64,000 nt of DNA from Niabella aurantiaca DSM 17617 (GCF_000374125.1 NZ_KB893632.1:109-64108), one strand, 5' to 3'. Positions 17,667-26,640 are shown, numbered from the stretch's first letter. Notes: generated from the letters alone by a model not told the origin. A program made the numbers and translations.

Positions 17667-18716
17667 ATGAAGCTTTCACAATTTCAATTCGACCTACCTC
17701 TTAACCTTATTGCACAGCATCCTACAAAAAAAAGAGAAGATGCCCGTATGATGGTGGTACATCGCCAGACGGGGCAGATGGAAAATAAAAACTTCCGTGA
17801 TATCCTGGATTATTTTGATGACAAGGATGTCTTCGTGGTGAACAATACCAAGGTTTTTCCTGCCCGTATGTACGGCCGCAAAGAAAAGACCGGTGCCAAA
17901 ATTGAAGTATTTCTTCTACGGGAATTAAACAAGCAGAACCGCCTTTGGGATGTGATCGTTGATCCCGCCCGGAAGATACGGGTAGGCAATAAGTTGTATT
18001 TTGGGGAAAATGAAGAGCTGGTTGCAGAGGTGATCGACAACACTACCAGCCGCGGCCGTACCATCCGTTTCCTGTGGGAGGGCTCTGAAGATGCATTTAA
18101 AGCACAATTGGAAGCCCTGGGCGAAACCCCGTTGCCCAAGTACATCAAACGAAAGCCGGACGACGACGATAAAGAGCGTTACCAGACCGTATATGCCAAG
18201 CATGAAGGTGCAGTGGCTGCACCCACTGCAGGCTTGCATTTCAGCCGTGAGCTGATCAAGCGGCTGGAGATCAAAGGCATCCGCTTTGCGGAAGTAACCC
18301 TTCATACCGGACTGGGTACGTTTCGCCCCATCGAGGTGGAAGACCTGAGCAAGCATAAGATGGATGCGGAGTATTATCATATTGATGATGCCGCCTGCCG
18401 CGTTGTGAACAAGGCAAAAGAGGGAAACCGCCGTATCTGCTCCATTGGTACCACTACCATGCGGGCCATGGAGTCTTCATTTACCGCCCAAAAGCTGTTA
18501 AAGTCTTCAGAGGGATGGACGAATACGTTCATTCATCCCCCGTATGATTTTAACATTGCCAATGCACTGGTGACCAACTTTCACCTTCCCAAAACCAGCC
18601 TGATGATCATGACCAGCGCCTTTGCCGGTTATGAGCTGACCATTGAAGCGTATAAGAAGGCGATCAAAGATAAATACCGTTTCTTCAGCTATGGAGATGC
18701 GCTGCTGATCATTTAA
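17667..18716 (+). CDS. queA: S-adenosylmethionine:tRNA ribosyltransferase-isomerase
   Basis: The 349-aa protein has the hallmark QueA segments: [19 protein letters not shown] at the start, [19 protein letters not shown], the APTAGLHFS motif near residue 190, [15 protein letters not shown], and a C-terminal [17 protein letters not shown]. It transfers and isomerises the ribosyl moiety of SAM onto 7-aminomethyl-7-deazaguanine in tRNA to form epoxyqueuosine. Length is family-typical. A strong hairpin terminator lies 27 bp after its stop and serves the convergent gene as well. Confidence 0.96.
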   Translation: MKLSQFQFDLPLNLIAQHPTKKREDARMMVVHRQTGQMENKNFRDILDYFDDKDVFVVNNTKVFPARMYGRKEKTGAKIEVFLLRELNKQNRLWDVIVDPARKIRVGNKLYFGENEELVAEVIDNTTSRGRTIRFLWEGSEDAFKAQLEALGETPLPKYIKRKPDDDDKERYQTVYAKHEGAVAAPTAGLHFSRELIKRLEIKGIRFAEVTLHTGLGTFRPIEVEDLSKHKMDAEYYHIDDAACRVVNKAKEGNRRICSIGTTTMRAMESSFTAQKLLKSSEGWTNTFIHPPYDFNIANALVTNFHLPKTSLMIMTSAFAGYELTIEAYKKAIKDKYRFFSYGDALLII

Positions 18717-18743
18717 CAGGATTTCATAATAAACGGATAATAT

Positions 18744-18773
18744 AAAAAAGCGGGTCGCAGGATCCGCTTTTTT
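18744..18773. terminator. Bidirectional terminator between queA and the M23-like gene
   Basis: Arms 18744-18756 and 18761-18773 pair over 13 positions with one G-U, with loop GCAG. The A-run on the left and T-run on the right make it work on both strands for the two converging genes. Confidence 0.85.
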
Positions 18774-18787
18774 ATAATGGATAGGTT

Positions 18788-19687
18788 TTATTGCTGTGGT
18801 ATGGGAAGGAACCAGGTCTTCGGGTCCAGGTTCTTATCATCCAGCATCAGGATAAAATCCAGTTTCCCATAACCCGTCTCATCATCGCGCCCTACCGTGC
18901 CGATCACCTGGCCCGTTCTTACTTTTGCCCCCTTTACAACGGCAGCGCCGGCAAGGTTGCTGTAAGCGGTCACATACCGCCCGTGGCGGATCACCACATA
19001 AAACATGGCGCCAAGTTTGGAAACACTGATGACATCGCCTTCAAAAACAGCTTTAACGGGGGTGTTCACCGGGGCGGAGAATGTGCATCCCGGGTTATCG
19101 CCTACGATATCCGGCCCTTCCCCTTCAATTTTAAACCGGCCAAAGCCCTGGACAATGGTGCCTTTATCCAACGGGTAGGGGATCTGCCCGCGATACAGTC
19201 CAAAATCGCCGGTCAGTGCAGCGCTGTTTACCGGATAGGTGGTATGCTGCTGCGGCGGAAGAACAGGATAGTTCCGCGGCGGAGGCGTATATGCAGGCGG
19301 CGGTTCATCGGCCGGCTCTTTTTTAGCCGGCGGGGTATTGGTTTCGGGATGATAATAATGATCCCTTAATGTTTCAATAGCCTTTTTGATGCGGGAGATC
19401 TCGCGGTCGTTATCCTGGGTCTCTTCCAGGTTGAAGAATCCCGGCTGGCGCGACATGCTGATGATATAGCGTTCCTGTCCTTCAATTTTCCGGTTGAGCG
19501 TCGTGAGCTGGACCATTGCCTCGCGGGAAACGGTCTTTGTGCGGTTATAGGTCCGCTGAATTCCGTTTACGTCGTTCAGGATCTCGGCACGTTCTTTTCG
19601 CAGCGTGGTCTTTACATCGTCCTGGGCCATCCCGGTTCCACTCAAAAGCATAAGGCCCATCCATAGCCAATTTTTTAACTTCACCAT
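18788..19687 (-). CDS. Degenerate LytM/M23-fold protein (EnvC-like amidase activator candidate)
   Basis: The 299-aa protein has a signal peptide (to AQ at about 22), a coiled-coil region at about 25-110, a Pro-rich linker (about 118-150), and a C-terminal M23/LytM-like domain recognisable by TPVKAVFEGDVISVSKLGAMFYVVIRHGRYVTAYSNL and VRTGQVIGTVG. The zinc ligands of active M23 peptidases are missing: the first HxxxD site reads GDNPGCTFS and the final HxH site reads YGKLDFIL. This combination of coiled coil plus inactive LytM is that of EnvC-type activators of septal murein amidases. It lies 23 bp downstream of the DUF4292 gene, probably in one operon with it. Confidence 0.8.
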   Translation of the reverse strand: MVKLKNWLWMGLMLLSGTGMAQDDVKTTLRKERAEILNDVNGIQRTYNRTKTVSREAMVQLTTLNRKIEGQERYIISMSRQPGFFNLEETQDNDREISRIKKAIETLRDHYYHPETNTPPAKKEPADEPPPAYTPPPRNYPVLPPQQHTTYPVNSAALTGDFGLYRGQIPYPLDKGTIVQGFGRFKIEGEGPDIVGDNPGCTFSAPVNTPVKAVFEGDVISVSKLGAMFYVVIRHGRYVTAYSNLAGAAVVKGAKVRTGQVIGTVGRDDETGYGKLDFILMLDDKNLDPKTWFLPIPQQ

Positions 19688-19710
19688 AAAGCATCCAAAG
19701 TTTTACAGGA

Positions 19711-20541
19711 TCATTTTTTGGTTTTATAACCTTTTGGTACCGAGAAGGGCGTATGCAGCGCTTCATTAAAGGTAAATGACTTATAATCCAATTGAATTTG
19801 TATCTCTGTTTTATATTTTACGTTTATTGTTCTCGATCTTGGGAACCGGGCACCATTCACTTTCTCGTAACCACCGTACGTTAACGTTGCCGACCGGTTC
19901 CTGTCTGCATCCACGTCGTCCAGGTTGCTTACGGCCGGCAGGTAGTCAGGAAGCATTGCACTCAAAAGGTTCCTGAAAAATTTTGTTCTGCTGGTGATCT
20001 GAAGGGTATCGTCCTGTTTGGTATAACTGCTATTGGTTTTGTCAATAAAAACCGGATTACCCACCAGCAGGTCCTGGAGTGTGGCCAAATCAAGCGGTAG
20101 TCCCAGTTGCTCCTGTAGATAAACGTAACTGGAAGAAATATATTGTTTATTCAGTTTATTAATTATCCGCACAGAATCCGGTGTGATGATGCCCCGGGCT
20201 ACTTCGATGCCCAACGGCCCGATCACTGAGGCCCAGATGAGGCTGTCCTTATGGATCTGTACTTTTACGTCAAAATTCTTTGTATCTCCTTTGGCCTTAT
20301 AAATAACGCCCGCCTTTCCGGAAAAAGTAGTGTATTCGAGGTGGTTGAGCTTTTCCAGAACGGTGGAAATGGTTTCCATCGCCATACTATCGCTTGCCTT
20401 GCCCATATCATCGGTAGAGGCCGTCTCTGTTTTTACAGAACTGTCTGCCGTTGTTGCCGGAGGGGTGCGTTGTGCTTTTTTAGCCGGATTGCAGGAGGCA
20501 AAGATCAGGGCTGCTGACAAAAACAAGATTATGTACTTCAT
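19711..20541 (-). CDS. DUF4292 lipoprotein
   Basis: Start ATG 20541 gives 276 aa with a standard lipoprotein signal, LIFASC with Cys17. A Thr/Ser/Asp-rich linker precedes a beta-rich DUF4292 domain (FSGKAGVIYKAKGDTKNFDVKVQIHKDSLIWASVIGPLGIEVARGIITPDSVRI), which has the LolA/LolB-like character of a lipid-binding half barrel. Probable location is the periplasmic face of the outer or inner membrane. The M23-like activator gene follows after 23 bp, so both are probably envelope-maintenance proteins expressed together. Confidence 0.88.
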   Translation of the reverse strand: MKYIILFLSAALIFASCNPAKKAQRTPPATTADSSVKTETASTDDMGKASDSMAMETISTVLEKLNHLEYTTFSGKAGVIYKAKGDTKNFDVKVQIHKDSLIWASVIGPLGIEVARGIITPDSVRIINKLNKQYISSSYVYLQEQLGLPLDLATLQDLLVGNPVFIDKTNSSYTKQDDTLQITSRTKFFRNLLSAMLPDYLPAVSNLDDVDADRNRSATLTYGGYEKVNGARFPRSRTINVKYKTEIQIQLDYKSFTFNEALHTPFSVPKGYKTKK

Positions 20542-20637
20542 TGTTTGTTGTTTCTTTATTTTTTGAAAAGAAAAAACTGCCGGACGCCTGCTTTGTTTAA
20601 GCGGCAACCGCCATATGTATCGTATTTTGTAAGGGTG

Positions 20638-21081
20638 TTACTGTTTTCCGGTATGTCCAAATCCTCCAGCTGCCCGAACGGTTTCGCTCAGGACCGCTGT
20701 TGTTACCCATTCTGCCTGCTCTACTTTTTGCACTACCAGCTGGGCAATACGGTCTCCATGCTGTATGACCTGGTCTTCATTGGAAAGGTTGATTAAGATA
20801 ACCTTTACTTCGCCCCGGTAATCTGCGTCGATGGTACCGGGGGTGTTCAGGCATGTAAGTCCTTGCTTTACAGCCAGTCCGCTACGAGGGCGTACCTGTA
20901 CCTCATACCCTTCGGGAATTTCCATAAAAATTCCGGTTGGGATCAATGCTCTTTCAAGGGATCTTAAGATAACGGGAACTTCCAGGGAAGCTCTTACATC
21001 CATGCCTGAAGCCCCTGCTGTTGCATAACCGGGCAGCGGATTGGATGATTGATTAATGATTTTTATTTCAATTGAGGCCAT
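20638..21081 (-). CDS. dut: Deoxyuridine 5'-triphosphate nucleotidohydrolase
   Basis: The 147-aa protein shows all five dUTPase motifs in order: ASGMDVRA, RSGLAVKQG, NTPGTIDADYRGE (catalytic Asp), GDRIAQLVV, and the C-terminal RAAGGFGHTGK. It hydrolyses dUTP to dUMP and PPi as a homotrimer. A -7 box TAACTTTG (21087-21094) ends only 5 nt before the ATG, so the mRNA is probably leaderless. Downstream are the DUF4292 and M23-like genes. Confidence 0.96.
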   Translation of the reverse strand: MASIEIKIINQSSNPLPGYATAGASGMDVRASLEVPVILRSLERALIPTGIFMEIPEGYEVQVRPRSGLAVKQGLTCLNTPGTIDADYRGEVKVILINLSNEDQVIQHGDRIAQLVVQKVEQAEWVTTAVLSETVRAAGGFGHTGKQ

Positions 21082-21086
21082 CGGGG

Positions 21087-21094
21087 CAAAGTTA
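21087..21094 (-). promoter_or_regulatory. Candidate -7 element abutting the dut start
   Basis: The minus strand reads TAACTTTG, 5 nt before the dut ATG. With the usual spacing the transcript would start at or next to the ATG. Confidence 0.5.
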
Positions 21095-21150
21095 AACGCT
21101 TCCTACGAATATCATACTACTTTAACATTCGCCGTCAGCAAAATGAAATT

Positions 21151-21630
21151 TTATACTTTTTGTAACAAAACAGTGGCCATCGCCATCAGCCCCTCTTCGC
21201 GCCCGATCGCGCCCATTTCCTCCGTGGTAGTGGCTTTTATGGAAATATCCGCTGTGGCTACGGCCAGGATGCCAGCAATGGTTTCCTGCATGGCAGGCAC
21301 AAATTTTTTGATTTTGGGCTCCTGCAGGCAAAGGGAGCTGTCCACATTCACCACCTGGTATCCTTTTTCTGAAATGAGTTGCATGGTTTCCTTTAAAAGG
21401 ATCTTGCTGTCGATGTCTTTATACCGGGGATCATTATTGGGGAAATGCACCCCGATATCGCCCAGGCCCAGGGCGCCTAACAGGGCGTCACAAATGGCGT
21501 GAAGCAGTACATCGGCATCGCTGTGGCCCAGCGCGCCTTTGTGATGGGGTATTTTAATACCGCCGATCCACAGATCGCGCCCTGTTGCAAACTGGTGGAA
21601 ATCGATTCCGGATCCGATCCTGTAACTCAT
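21151..21630 (-). CDS. ispF: 2-C-methyl-D-erythritol 2,4-cyclodiphosphate synthase
   Basis: ATG 21630 (MSYRIGSGIDFHQF) gives 159 aa, the normal IspF size; the frame stays open upstream but without homologous sequence. Zinc ligands Asp10, His12 and His44 (GHSDADVLLHA) are in place, and the C-terminal KATTTEEMGAIGREEG signature is present. It closes the cyclodiphosphate ring in the MEP isoprenoid pathway. Same strand as dut, 70 bp upstream; a TTACTTTG box at 21655-21662 could be its promoter. Confidence 0.96.
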   Translation of the reverse strand: MSYRIGSGIDFHQFATGRDLWIGGIKIPHHKGALGHSDADVLLHAICDALLGALGLGDIGVHFPNNDPRYKDIDSKILLKETMQLISEKGYQVVNVDSSLCLQEPKIKKFVPAMQETIAGILAVATADISIKATTTEEMGAIGREEGLMAMATVLLQKV

Positions 21631-21885
21631 GTGCCTTTGTTTTTTTACGGAGGCCAAAGTAACTAAAATAATCATGATAATCCTGTTGGGGCGTAAAATT
21701 GTACGGGTCAAGGCATAGCAGTCGCAGATTCAGTCGGGATATGACCGCAGATCCGCTGATCTTTTTTGAATGCTCAATAAGGTGGTCCGTAAGAAACGCT
21801 CGTTGCGTTCATCTGCGAATCAGTGACGCTTAGATTAATGCTCTGTAAAATTCCTGCGGATGTAAAACTTTAAGTCGCTAAGGCC

Positions 21886-21893
21886 TATTTTTG
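21886..21893 (+). promoter_or_regulatory. Candidate -7 element for murF
   Basis: TATTTTTG fits TAnnTTTG and ends 4 nt before ATG 21898. The expected transcription start (about 21900) would favour initiation at the second ATG, 21904. Confidence 0.4.
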
Positions 21894-21897
21894 TTTC

Positions 21898-23181
21898 ATG
21901 AATATGGAGGACTTGTACCAGCTGTACCGGCAGTACCCGGATGTACAGACAGATACCCGGAAAATCAAAGAAAACGAATTCTTCTTTGCCTTGAAAGGAC
22001 CGAACTTCAACGGCAACACTTTTGCTCAGAAGGCCGTGGACGCAGGAGCGGCAAAAGTGGTGATCGATGAGGCGGCATATGAGATTCCGGGCAAGACCAT
22101 CCTGGTGCCGGATGTGCTGCAGGCGTTGCAGCAACTGGCGGCCCATCACCGGGCACTATTTAATTTTCCGGTGGTGGCCATCACCGGAAGCAATGGGAAG
22201 ACCACTACCAAAGAACTGATCCATGCGGTATTGAGCACTACTTATAAGACCTACACAACAGAAGGCAACCTGAACAATCACATCGGGGTACCGCTTACCC
22301 TCCTGAAAATAAAGGATGATGCGCAGATGGCGGTGATCGAAATGGGGGCAAATCACCTGGAGGAGATCAGGGGGTATTGCACCATAGCCCGGCCGACCCA
22401 TGGCCTGATCACCAATGCAGGAAAGGCGCATCTGGAGGGCTTTGGCAGCGTGGAAGGGGTAAAAAAAGGGAAGGGGGAACTATATGATTTTTTGAGGGGG
22501 CGTGGCGATGGGACTGCTTTTGTGATGTGGGATTACGACTATCTCCGGGATATGAGCCGGGGCATCGCCCGCATTGTCCGGTATGGTACGACGGATGCGG
22601 ATGTGGCAGGGCATGCCGCCGGTCAAAGAAGCTTTCTTACGGTTGAACTGGAAAGGCCTTTCCCAACTCTTATCAGTACCCAGCTCGTTGGCGATTATAA
22701 CCTGCCCAATGTACTGGCAGCGGTTGCTGTTGGATCGCATTTTAATATAGCAGCGGAACGGATAAAAGCGGCTATCGAAAACTATGCCCCTTCCAACAGC
22801 CGAAGCCAGCTGTTGGAGAAGGGGTCCAATAAGATCATCCTGGACGCCTACAACGCCAACCCCAGCAGCATGAAGCTCGCTATTGAGAACCTGGTAAAAA
22901 TGGAGAGCGCTCAAAAAATACTGGTGCTGGGCGCCATGGCGGAAATGGGAGCGGAAACCGGAGCGGAACATCAGCGTATGATAGAGCTGATTGAACAGCA
23001 TTCCTGGAGCGATGTGATCCTTGTAGGTAAGCCGTTTGAACCCTATAAGGACCGGTTCCGGTATTTTGAAACTTCTGGTCATGCCGCCGCATGGTTTGGA
23101 GACCACCGGCCGCAAAACACCCTGCTGCTGGTCAAAGGCAGCCGGAGCACGCAAATGGAAAAGGTGCTCGATAATTTATGA
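21898..23181 (+). CDS. murF: UDP-N-acetylmuramoyl-tripeptide--D-alanyl-D-alanine ligase
   Basis: A 427-aa Mur ligase: N-terminal MurF domain with DTRKIKENEFFFALKGPNFNG, ATP-binding GSNGKTT at 97-103, central EMGANHLEEIRGYCTIARPTHGLITNAGKAHLEGFG, and C-terminal DAYNANPSSMKLAIENL. It adds D-Ala-D-Ala to UDP-MurNAc-tripeptide in the cytoplasm. Two in-frame ATGs, 21898 and 21904, are possible starts; the promoter position slightly favours 21904. It stands outside a dcw cluster. Confidence 0.95.
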   Translation: MNMEDLYQLYRQYPDVQTDTRKIKENEFFFALKGPNFNGNTFAQKAVDAGAAKVVIDEAAYEIPGKTILVPDVLQALQQLAAHHRALFNFPVVAITGSNGKTTTKELIHAVLSTTYKTYTTEGNLNNHIGVPLTLLKIKDDAQMAVIEMGANHLEEIRGYCTIARPTHGLITNAGKAHLEGFGSVEGVKKGKGELYDFLRGRGDGTAFVMWDYDYLRDMSRGIARIVRYGTTDADVAGHAAGQRSFLTVELERPFPTLISTQLVGDYNLPNVLAAVAVGSHFNIAAERIKAAIENYAPSNSRSQLLEKGSNKIILDAYNANPSSMKLAIENLVKMESAQKILVLGAMAEMGAETGAEHQRMIELIEQHSWSDVILVGKPFEPYKDRFRYFETSGHAAAWFGDHRPQNTLLLVKGSRSTQMEKVLDNL

Positions 23182-23236
23182 TCCCGATATTTAGTATTTG
23201 AAATTTCTGATTTCGCAGGGTACCTTTGGGGCTTAA

Positions 23237-23704
23237 ATGGCAGTTATGAATCCGGAAAAGAACAGCAGGGGCTACCTGGCAACGGTGTTGGGCTGTTATT
23301 GCCCACGGTGCAGGGAAGGGAAGCTGTTTGAAAAATCTTTTACCTTACGGATCAAAGAGATCCTGAAGATGAACAAATATTGCCCGGTATGCGGCCAGCC
23401 CACGGAAATTGAAGTGGGATTCTATTACGGAACGGGTTATGTCAGCTATTTTATAGCAGTAATGCTTACGGTGATCAGTGCCGTCCTGTGGTGGCTGATC
23501 ATTGGTTTTTCCGCAAGCGATAACCGCTTTATCTACTGGCTCATTTTTAATTCGGTGGCGCTGATCTGTTTGCAGCCCTGGCTGATGCGCTTTTCCCGTA
23601 GCTTATGGTTGTCTTGGTTTGTGAAGTATGACCCTGACTGGCGGCAGACAAAACCGGAGGATGTATCTGAACGGATGAACGAGGAGCAGGGGAATAACTG
23701 GTGA
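23237..23704 (+). CDS. DUF983 zinc-ribbon membrane protein
   Basis: The 155-aa protein has two CxxC-type clusters (CYCPRCREGKLF at 20-31, and CPVCGQP near 50) that would form a zinc ribbon, followed by two hydrophobic helices (YFIAVMLTVISAVLWWLII and WLIFNSVALICLQPWLM) and a short basic/acidic tail. This is the DUF983 layout; in some proteobacteria members lie near cytochrome oxidase genes, here no such link is visible. Role unknown. Confidence 0.85.
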   Translation: MAVMNPEKNSRGYLATVLGCYCPRCREGKLFEKSFTLRIKEILKMNKYCPVCGQPTEIEVGFYYGTGYVSYFIAVMLTVISAVLWWLIIGFSASDNRFIYWLIFNSVALICLQPWLMRFSRSLWLSWFVKYDPDWRQTKPEDVSERMNEEQGNNW

Positions 23705-23837
23705 GTGGTTAGCAGTCAGATATCAGTTTTCTGATTTCTGTTGTCAGTCTTGAAATCTCAAATCTGAAAATTATTTTTCAGGCCCGGTCGAAATTTGAGT
23801 CTTGTGTTTTAGAATTTGAAATTTAGAATTTTACAGG

Positions 23838-24449
23838 ATGTTCTCCAATACCTCTGAAATAATTGAAATACTGGGAACCATTGCATTTGCCATATCCGGA
23901 ACTTTTTCTGCAATGCAGCGGAAGCTGGATGTGTTTGGCGTGCTGATCATTGCGTTTGTAACCTCGGTAGGAGGGGGTACCATCCGTGACCTGCTGATCG
24001 GCGATACGCCCGTAGCCTGGATGCGGGATGTACAGGTATGCCTGGTGATCCTGGTTACCTCTATTGCTGCTATTATCTTTAAGACCTATATCCGGAAACT
24101 GAAGGTGACGCTCTTTTTGTTTGATAGCCTGGGGCTGGGCCTGTTTACGGTAGTAGGACTGCAGAAGGGCATTAACTTCGGATTGAACCCGGGCATCTGC
24201 ATTGCGCTGGGTACCATTACCGGTTGCTTTGGCGGCATCACCCGGGATATTCTTTTAAATACCATCCCGCTTATTTTCAGAAGGGAGATCTATGCCACGG
24301 TCTGCATTTTTGGCGGAGCAGTTTACCTGCTGCTGCTGCATTTTAAGGTGAATACGGATATCAGCAAATTTATTGTTATTGCCATTATCGTGGTTACAAG
24401 GATCATCGTGGTGCAAAAAAGATTGTCCTTTCCAAGAATGCGTTATTAG
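23838..24449 (+). CDS. TRIC/YadS-like (UPF0126) cation channel family protein
   Basis: The 203-aa protein consists almost wholly of membrane helices and carries the two internal repeats of UPF0126: AFAISGTFSAMQRKLDVFGVLIIAFVTSVGGGTIRDLLIG in the first half, and GLQKGINFGLNPGICIALGTITGCFGGITRDIL in the second. Prokaryotic TRIC-type proteins form trimeric monovalent-cation channels with seven helices; some members are implicated in amino-acid uptake. Monocistronic by context. Confidence 0.9.
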   Translation: MFSNTSEIIEILGTIAFAISGTFSAMQRKLDVFGVLIIAFVTSVGGGTIRDLLIGDTPVAWMRDVQVCLVILVTSIAAIIFKTYIRKLKVTLFLFDSLGLGLFTVVGLQKGINFGLNPGICIALGTITGCFGGITRDILLNTIPLIFRREIYATVCIFGGAVYLLLLHFKVNTDISKFIVIAIIVVTRIIVVQKRLSFPRMRY

Positions 24450-24568
24450 TATTTTTCTTTAGGAGCAAAACAGGAGACCCTGCAGTAGCATTGAAGGCTG
24501 GATGGGTTATGAATAGGGTACTGAAACAAGTTCAGAACGACAACATGCTATAAAACGGCTTTGATGCA

Positions 24569-24658
24569 GACCCGGTCTTTCCGGGTCATCCTGTCGCCCG
24601 AAAACAGGTGACCGGGCACCGGTTGCTAATCCGCTCATCTGAGCGGGGGAAACAGGAT
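24569..24658. other. Multi-hairpin element between converging genes
   Basis: A 90-nt stretch folds into several stems: GACCCGG/CCGGGTC at 24569-24575/24581-24587; an outer ATCCTGT/ACAGGAT at 24588-24594/24652-24658; and inside it GCCCG/CGGGC (24596-24600/24613-24617) and CCGCTC/GAGCGG (24631-24636/24641-24646). The CCTGT at 24590-24594 can alternatively pair with ACAGG at 24603-24607. It could be a complex bidirectional terminator or a small structured RNA. No T-run is present. Confidence 0.45.
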
Positions 24659-24659
24659 A

Positions 24660-25303
24660 TTACCGCTGCATTTTCCTTATTTTCCGGATCACTTTTTTTT
24701 CAAACTGCTCTACGGCTTTTTGTGTATAGTTCTTTTTACCCCATGCGGCATAGAGACTGATCAGCTTTAATGATGACCGGGCATAGTCTCCTGAGAACTG
24801 TATTTCTGCATAAGAGGTTTTATAAATAATAGTATCCTCCCCCGCCAGTTTACGATAATCCAGGGGATAGGCGACCGTATCCTTTGAATTATGGAGGTGA
24901 AAAATTCCCTTATCGCTATCAAAGTCAACCAACCCGTTATAGTTCTTAATTTCACTCAACTGTATGGTATTAAAGTAAGAGATCAGCCTGGCTTTAGACA
25001 TACTAAAATCGTACTGTTTGTCAATGTGCTCAATTTTTTTGAGCGCAGGACGCATTACCGATGTGGCCATAAACGCAAAGGAACTGGTAATAAAGACCAG
25101 GTTGAAGGTAATTGAATGGTTCTCTTATGTGCCGGAAAAAATGCGCTCAGGAAAAAGGGAAAAGCAAAGAGCCCTGCAAGATCCGAAAGCTTTCCTGTAA
25201 GATCATTGTGGAATAAGGGTTTCAACAGCCAATCGTTTAGTAACAGCAGCAGGACCGATAGCAGGAAAACGGGATGCCCCAGGTTTCGTTTTGCAGCATT
25301 CAT
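24660..25303 (-). pseudogene. Membrane protein gene broken by a one-base deletion
   Basis: The first frame starts at ATG 25303 and encodes two hydrophobic segments (FLLSVLLLLLNDWLL, then LAGLFAFPFFLSAFF), then loses sense and stops at 25055. A second frame takes over near 25126 (ENHSITFNLVFITSSFAFMATSV) and runs to 24660. Adding one A in the AAG at about 25124-25126 joins them into one 214-aa protein with three hydrophobic segments and a soluble C-terminal domain. Family not recognised by name. Either a real pseudogene or a missed base in an A-run. It lies downstream of sdhB, beyond a terminator. Confidence 0.65.
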
Positions 25304-25341
25304 TGTGGTTTGTTTTGATGTGTGCAGCTAAAATAGGGCAT

Positions 25342-25371
25342 AAAAAAAGCCCCGGCTGTTAACGGGGGCTT
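25342..25371 (-). terminator. Terminator of the sdh operon
   Basis: On the minus strand AAGCCCC (complement of 25365-25371) pairs with GGGGCTT (complement of 25347-25353), followed by a run of seven T (complement of 25342-25348). It lies 23 bp after the sdhB stop. Confidence 0.8.
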
Positions 25372-25393
25372 AAAATATCGGAGCGCCGGGCTG

Positions 25394-26152
25394 TTAATGC
25401 TTTCTGGTGTCGGAGGCCAGTCCTGCCCCCAGGTATTCCCCGTTGAGGCGGGCAATATTGGTGATCTCGATCTCTTTTGGACAAACCGCTTCACAGGCAC
25501 CGGTATTGGTACAGGAACCAAATCCTTCCCGGTCCATCTGGGCGATCATATTCAGTGCGCGGTCCTTCTTTTCCGCCTCGCCCTGCGGCAACAGTGCAAG
25601 ATGCGATACTTTGGCGGAGAGGAATAGCAGGGCCGAAGAGTTTTTGCAGGCTGCTACACAGGCACCGCAGCCGATGCAGGCGGCAGCGGCAAATGCTTTA
25701 TCCGCGTTTTCTTTTGGAATGGGGATGGCATTACCATCCTGGGCATTTCCTGTATTTACAGAAATATAGCCACCTGCCTGGATGATGCGGTCGAAAGCGC
25801 TGCGGTCCACGATCAGGTCCTTTACTACCGGGAAGGCTTTTGCCCGCCAGGGCTCTACTACGATGGTATCGCCGTCCTTAAAGGCGCGCATATGCAGCTG
25901 GCAGGTAGTGGTGCCGTGCCACGGGCCATGCGGGCGGCCATTGATGTACATGGAGCACATACCACAGATGCCCTCACGGCAGTCATGGTCAAAAGCGATC
26001 GGCTCTTTTCCTTCACGGATCAGTTGCTCGTTCAATACATCAAACATCTCCAGGAACGACATTTCCGACGAGATATTGGATACTTTGTAGGTTTCAAACT
26101 TTCCACCGGATTCGGCGTTCTTTTGTTTCCAAACCTTCAGGGTCAAATTCAT
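25394..26152 (-). CDS. sdhB: Succinate dehydrogenase/fumarate reductase iron-sulfur subunit
   Basis: ATG 26152 ([10 protein letters not shown]) gives 252 aa. The N-terminal ferredoxin domain has the 2Fe-2S ligands CREGICGMC (58-66) and Cys84; the C-terminal domain has CIGCGAC and [15 protein letters not shown] for the 4Fe-4S and 3Fe-4S clusters. It passes electrons between SdhA flavin and the b-type cytochrome SdhC at the inner membrane. Last gene of sdhC-sdhA-sdhB; separated from sdhA by a broken four-helix-bundle gene, which is unusual because the two subunits are normally adjacent. Confidence 0.96.
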   Translation of the reverse strand: MNLTLKVWKQKNAESGGKFETYKVSNISSEMSFLEMFDVLNEQLIREGKEPIAFDHDCREGICGMCSMYINGRPHGPWHGTTTCQLHMRAFKDGDTIVVEPWRAKAFPVVKDLIVDRSAFDRIIQAGGYISVNTGNAQDGNAIPIPKENADKAFAAAACIGCGACVAACKNSSALLFLSAKVSHLALLPQGEAEKKDRALNMIAQMDREGFGSCTNTGACEAVCPKEIEITNIARLNGEYLGAGLASDTRKH

Positions 26153-26218
26153 TGAATAATGCTCCATAAACAAACTATAATGTGTAAATGTGACAAGTGT
26201 GGAAATATGAAAATACAA

Positions 26219-26640
26219 TCACACTCCTGCCAAAACCATTCTTATTGTTAAAAATACAGTAGAGAGAGCGATTAAACTTAATATTAATCTTTCTTTCATG
26301 CTGCCTTTACTTGATATAATAATTTTTGATATAATCCGTATCAGTTCTTCGCACATCTCTTTTAAAGAACTACTAACGGGATAATTTTCACTTCGTTCAC
26401 AAATAAACAGCCAGTACAATGTTTCGTTTGCCTCTTTTACGGCTATTTTCATTTATGAACAAAGTCTGATCTGCTCTCTGCATGTTGTGCTTCAAAAATA
26501 TTTGCTCCAATTGATGTACCACAACGCAATATTTGTTTCGCCACTACATATTTTTTCGTTCCTTCCAATAACTCCGAAAACTTTACTACTTCTACACCAA
26601 AGGTTAACGATTTTTCTACAACGATGTTTTTCGTTTCCAT
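26219..26640 (-). pseudogene. Four-helix-bundle (23S rRNA IVS-like) protein gene with a frameshift, inside the sdh operon
   Basis: The first frame (ATG 26640, METKNIVVEKSLTFGVEVVKFSELLEG to SDFVHK) has the S23/IVP four-helix-bundle signature RCGTSIGANIFEAQHAESRSDFVHK, then a TGA at 26449-26451. The next helix (KIAVKEANETLYWLFICE) continues in another frame starting at ATG 26452, overlapping as ATGA. One extra A in the AAA near 26452-26454 would join them. The C-terminus (about 20 residues before 26219) is unusually hydrophobic. Such genes often sit singly between host genes in Bacteroidota; here it splits sdhA from sdhB. Confidence 0.75.

Noticed and set aside
22480-23154. 224-aa open frame on the - strand
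   Set aside because: Antisense to murF, which has all Mur ligase motifs in this stretch.
24540-24660. Possible tRNA gene
   Set aside because: Several stems are present, but no T-loop consensus, no anticodon-arm geometry and no acceptor stem could be fitted.
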